A stretch of 25,510 nt of DNA from Chthonomonas sp. UBA6659. Its GTDB lineage: Bacteria > Armatimonadota > Fimbriimonadia > Fimbriimonadales > Fimbriimonadaceae. The stretch spans positions 355 to 25,864 of the forward strand of contig DKKT01000047.1 in the NCBI GenBank assembly GCA_002455425.1. The letters run 5' to 3'. Each line of letters begins with the position of its first letter. Position 1 is the first letter of the stretch. The notes beneath the pieces are model-generated. The model worked only from the letters and a program-made list of their open reading frames with translations, was not told where the DNA came from and ran no database searches. This document shows, in pieces, positions 23,624 to 25,510 of the stretch. Made by a program: the position numbers and the translations under genes.

Positions 23624-23652
23624 TTGGAATCCCGAGAATGCTGTGATACTAT
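23624..23652 (+). promoter_or_regulatory. Sigma-70-like promoter upstream of pspA
   Basis: TTGGAA (23624-23629) and TACTAT (23647-23652) are separated by 17 bases, the ideal spacing. A start near 23659 would give pspA a leader of about 244 bases. It faces away from the YbjQ-like gene. Confidence 0.6.
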
Positions 23653-23858
23653 GAATCTCGTGACTCGCCACGTGCGAGGCATTGCCAAACCCAAACATCA
23701 TTTGGATGGGGATAGAGAGAGTCGCTCTGCTCGGATTCAGGAACGGCTGCGTTCTCGGTCTGAACTGGTCGAACGCACGCGGGCAGGCAGTCGAGGCCTT
23801 CCGGCCATTCCGCCGGGGGGCCTTCGTCGTTGGACCTGGGCCTGTTCAGTCAAGCGTG

Positions 23859-23864
23859 TATAAT
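23859..23864 (+). promoter_or_regulatory. TATAAT -10 candidate near pspA
   Basis: A consensus TATAAT lies 38 bases before the pspA ATG. The only -35-like sequence (TTGGAC, 23830-23835) is too far, at 23 bases. It could be a proximal promoter that needs an activator. Confidence 0.5.
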
Positions 23865-23902
23865 GCCTGGGAGCCTCACCGAGGCAACGGAACGAAAACA
23901 CG

Positions 23903-24679
23903 ATGTTCAAGCGGTTCTTTCGCTGGCTGAAAGCCATTTTCAATCGCGGCATGGACAAGCTCGAGGATCCAGATATCATGCTGGATCAGGCTCGACGCGA
24001 CATGCAGCAGGCCCTCATTCAGAACCGCGAAAAAGCGGTTCAGGCGATCACTCAAAAAAATCGTCTTCAAGGGATGCTCGACGAGCAGGAGCGGAAGACC
24101 CAACAGCTCCAGCAACAGGCCGAGATGGCCCTTCGCCAAGGAAACCGCGAGCTCGCTCGACAGTTTCTTCGCGAGAAGGCGACCACCGACCAGACGATCG
24201 AGCAACTCCGCGGGACCCTCGCTCAAGCCGTCGAAACCGTCGAAGCGGTGAAGATCGCGATCAAGCGCCAGGAAGAAGAGGTCCGACGCAAGACCGCCGA
24301 AGCCCTCGCGATGAAGGCACAGTGGAAGCAGGCCCAGATCCAAAGCTCCATCAGTAAGGCCCTCGAAGGCCTGACCTTCGAGAACGAGTACGAAGGCTCA
24401 TTCGCGTCGGCCCGCGACCGCATCAAGGACGCCCAGGCCGAAGCCGCCGCTCGCCAGGAGATGATGGCGGGGAGTCTCACCGGAAAGATGATGCAGATGG
24501 AGGACCAGGCGATGGACTACGCGGCCGACGAAGAGCTCCGCAAGCTTGAAGAGCGGCTCGGCATCGCCTCCCCGGCCGCCACGACCGGCACCACCGACGC
24601 GCTCAAGCAGGATGCGGTGTCGGACATCGACGCCCAGCTGGCCGATCTCGAGAAGCGCATCCAGGGCAACCAAGCCTGA
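23903..24679 (+). CDS. pspA: PspA/IM30-family protein
   Basis: The 258-residue protein starts MFKRFFRWLKAIFNRGMDKL, the amphipathic membrane-binding helix of PspA, followed by EDPDIMLDQARRDMQQALI and a long helical coiled-coil hairpin (about 30-190) rich in Gln, Glu, Lys and Arg. A conserved FENEYEGSFASARDRIKDAQAEA-type block near 160-180 and a C-terminal LADLEKRI segment (about 245-252) are as in other family members. PspA/Vipp1 proteins form ESCRT-III-like rods that protect the inner membrane under stress. No strong SD is seen. The gene is divergent from the YbjQ-CAP-VWA operon, which suggests shared regulation. The stop codon is part of a large terminator dyad. Confidence 0.95.
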   Translation: MFKRFFRWLKAIFNRGMDKLEDPDIMLDQARRDMQQALIQNREKAVQAITQKNRLQGMLDEQERKTQQLQQQAEMALRQGNRELARQFLREKATTDQTIEQLRGTLAQAVETVEAVKIAIKRQEEEVRRKTAEALAMKAQWKQAQIQSSISKALEGLTFENEYEGSFASARDRIKDAQAEAAARQEMMAGSLTGKMMQMEDQAMDYAADEELRKLEERLGIASPAATTGTTDALKQDAVSDIDAQLADLEKRIQGNQA

Positions 24680-24730
24680 AACAGCACACGAGGGGCGGGC
24701 CCGCTGGGCCCGTCCCTCGTGCTGTTTCAG
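24676..24730. terminator. Long dyad terminator with both convergent stop codons in its stem
   Basis: The 12-base outer stem CTGAAACAGCAC (24676-24687) pairs perfectly with GTGCTGTTTCAG (24719-24730), continued inward by further GC pairs after a bulged AC (with one G-U). The pspA TGA (24677-24679) and the TGA of the convergent gene (24729-24727) occupy mirror positions in the arms. Confidence 0.85.
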
Positions 24731-25047
24731 TCCTCCTCGTGCGCGATCACATCCTCGACCCAGCCGAGGCCGGCCATCATGTTCGGAAAGCCGATTGTCG
24801 GCGCCGCGAGAAGCGCCACGTGCCGCACTTCGGAAGCCGAAGCCCCGGCCTGGAGCGCCTTGTGGGCATGGCTCCTCGACGCCCCTTCCATCCGCGCCCC
24901 GATCGAGATCGCGAGCTTGACGAGGTTGCGGGTGCGATCGTCGAGCGGCCCCGCCGCAGCCACCGCCGCCCCGAACTGTTCGTAAGCCTTTCCGACTTCC
25001 GGATTCTCTTCGAAGAACTTCGTGTACCGTTTCGGAAGACGACTCAT
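24727..25047 (-). CDS. Carboxymuconolactone decarboxylase-family protein
   Basis: The 106-residue protein matches the CMD/AhpD-like helical fold: FEENPEVGKAYEQFGAAVAA, then LDDRTRNLVKLAISIGARM, GASRSHAHKALQAGAS and EVRHVALLAAPTIGFPNMMA. The CxxC of peroxidase-type AhpD is absent (EGASRSH stands there), so an AhpD-type disulfide reaction is unlikely; the conserved His is kept. The start at 25047 has GAGGG upstream. A longer reading (25299) is dubious because it runs through the start region of the VOC gene on the other strand. The gene is divergent from the VOC gene across 39 bases. The function is unknown; it may act on small hydrophobic acids. Confidence 0.9.
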   Translation of the reverse strand: MSRLPKRYTKFFEENPEVGKAYEQFGAAVAAAGPLDDRTRNLVKLAISIGARMEGASRSHAHKALQAGASASEVRHVALLAAPTIGFPNMMAGLGWVEDVIAHEED

Positions 25048-25074
25048 GCCCTCATTCTGAACCCCCACGGGGGG

Positions 25075-25080
25075 TAATGT
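25075..25080 (+). promoter_or_regulatory. -10-like TAATGT, leaderless start of the VOC gene
   Basis: TAATGT ends exactly 6 bases before the ATG at 25087 and there is no SD. A C5/G6 dyad (25062-25074) lies just upstream in the divergent gap. Confidence 0.45.
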
Positions 25081-25086
25081 CCGCGC

Positions 25087-25458
25087 ATGGACCTCCAAAT
25101 CGGTCAGATGCCCTGGCGAGACATTGCCGTCGATGACGCCGACTCTCTCCGCGACTTCTACGCCGCCGTCGTCGGCTGGACCTGGCGCGGCGAATCGATG
25201 GGCGACTACGAGGACTACAGCATGATCCCGCCCGGCGGAACCGACCCCGTCGCCGGCATCTGCCATCGCCGAGGCCCTAACGCCCAACTCCCCGCACAAT
25301 GGCTCGTATACATCGTCGTCGAGGATCTCGATGCGTCGCTCGCTGAAGTCCGGCGCCTCGGCGGGACCGTTCTCGAGGAGCCACGCACGATGGGCTCGTC
25401 GCGATTCGCCTGCATCCAGGATCCCGCCGGCGCGGTCTGCGCCCTCTACCAGCCTTAA
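25087..25458 (+). CDS. VOC-family protein (glyoxalase-like)
   Basis: The 123-residue protein is a single VOC module: MPWRDIAVDDADSLRDFYAA and VVGWTWRGESMGDYEDY, then QWLVYIVVEDLDASLAEVRR, LGGTVLEEPR and FACIQDPAGAVCALYQP. The usual metal ligand positions are only partly kept: the His after the first strand is replaced by Asp/Arg in WRDI, and the last-strand Glu is replaced by Ala/Leu, so it may bind a small molecule or metal loosely rather than catalyse. It is divergent from a CMD-family gene. Its substrate is unknown. A terminator-like palindrome lies after the stop at the window end. Confidence 0.92.
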   Translation: MDLQIGQMPWRDIAVDDADSLRDFYAAVVGWTWRGESMGDYEDYSMIPPGGTDPVAGICHRRGPNAQLPAQWLVYIVVEDLDASLAEVRRLGGTVLEEPRTMGSSRFACIQDPAGAVCALYQP

Positions 25459-25488
25459 CGCGCGGTCGCGTGTTCAGCAACGAAAAGC

Positions 25489-25510
25489 CCCCGAGGATGC
25501 ATCCTCGGGG
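25489..25510. terminator. Palindromic terminator hairpin at window end
   Basis: A perfect palindrome CCCCGAGGAT-GC-ATCCTCGGGG (10 bp stem with a small central turn) follows the VOC gene. GAAAAG precedes it, which would be a CTTTTC tail on the minus strand. The right edge of the window cuts the following bases, so a plus-strand U-tract cannot be judged. Confidence 0.75.

Larger units (their letters stand above)
23590..23902. other. 313-base divergent gap: two plus-strand promoter candidates, no gene
   Basis: This region lies between the YbjQ-like gene and pspA. It contains a good plus-strand promoter near its left side and a TATAAT near its right. Short open frames in it (for example at 23682) have poor composition and overlap pspA, so no gene is called. 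No clear minus-strand promoter was found for the YbjQ-like gene. Confidence 0.6.

Noticed and set aside
22282..23646. 454-residue plus-strand open frame opposite the YbjQ-like gene
   Set aside because: The minus frame has three clear domain repeats and coupled neighbours; the plus frame is an Arg/His/Asp-rich shadow.
23682..23930. 82-residue frame just before pspA
   Set aside because: It overlaps the pspA start, has no SD, and the protein looks random.
24727..25299. Long N-terminal extension of the CMD-family gene (start at 25299)
   Set aside because: The extra 84 residues run antisense through the VOC gene and do not resemble the family; the start at 25047 with GAGGG fits the domain.
1..25510. 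CRISPR array, insertion sequence, integrase or prophage
   Set aside because: No regularly spaced repeats, transposase motifs or phage-like genes were seen; gene content and base composition look uniform and chromosomal.

Overview
The window is GC-rich and gene-dense, with 25 protein genes and one tRNA. It looks like a diderm bacterium of the Armatimonadota, probably the Fimbriimonadales. The reasons are two PEP-CTERM proteins whose C-termini end in 'VVARRRRRR' or 'VVARRFRRS' after a hydrophobic segment, many lipoproteins with low-complexity linkers, a heptose-7-phosphate kinase of the LPS type, periplasmic c-type cytochromes, and many genes without a Shine-Dalgarno (SD) sequence. This assignment is an inference from style and gene content; Planctomycetota or a related phylum is not excluded.

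Region 1 (1-2700, minus strand) is the most striking part. A yybP-ykoY type manganese riboswitch (about 2036-2126), with its own promoter and an overlapping intrinsic terminator, precedes an operon of htpX (membrane zinc protease), a small TFIIB-type zinc-ribbon protein and a TerC-family membrane protein cut by the left edge. TerC/Alx proteins are classic targets of this riboswitch; coupling to HtpX is less expected. A small two-TM protein and glyS (glycyl-tRNA synthetase beta) lie upstream on the same strand.

Region 2 (4852-6446, plus) is a two-gene quinone-detoxification-like unit: a ring-cleaving dioxygenase (MhqO/MhqE-like) and an alpha/beta hydrolase (MhqD-like). Region 3 (6486-7187, minus) is a PEP-CTERM protein.

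Region 4 (7296-14778, plus) is a long co-directional run: metX, a lipoprotein, surE, a GH57 branching-enzyme-like protein, a LolA-like lipoprotein, tRNA-Thr(CGT), lgt, an rfaE1/hldE-type kinase and a small Lys/Ala-rich basic protein. Lgt would lipidate the three lipoproteins in this window.

Region 5 (15032-19263) has a second PEP-CTERM protein, a convergent small secreted protein, and two secreted c-type cytochromes: a 472-residue single-CXXCH protein and a di-heme oxidoreductase of the DHOR family. A hairpin that pairs with the SD of the second cytochrome lies between them.

Region 6 (19324-23589, minus) is a run of five genes: a triple YbjQ-like protein, a CAP-domain protein, a VWA protein, an NTF2-like secreted protein and a lipoprotein. 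The first three are tightly coupled. Divergent from them is a PspA/IM30 gene (23903-24679), which suggests an envelope-stress module. Region 7 (24676-25510) has a carboxymuconolactone-decarboxylase-family protein, a VOC protein and terminal hairpins.

Across the window, several SD-less genes have a -10-like TANNNT element 5-10 bases before the start codon, often exactly 6, which points to widespread leaderless transcription. No CRISPR array, insertion sequence or integrase was seen.
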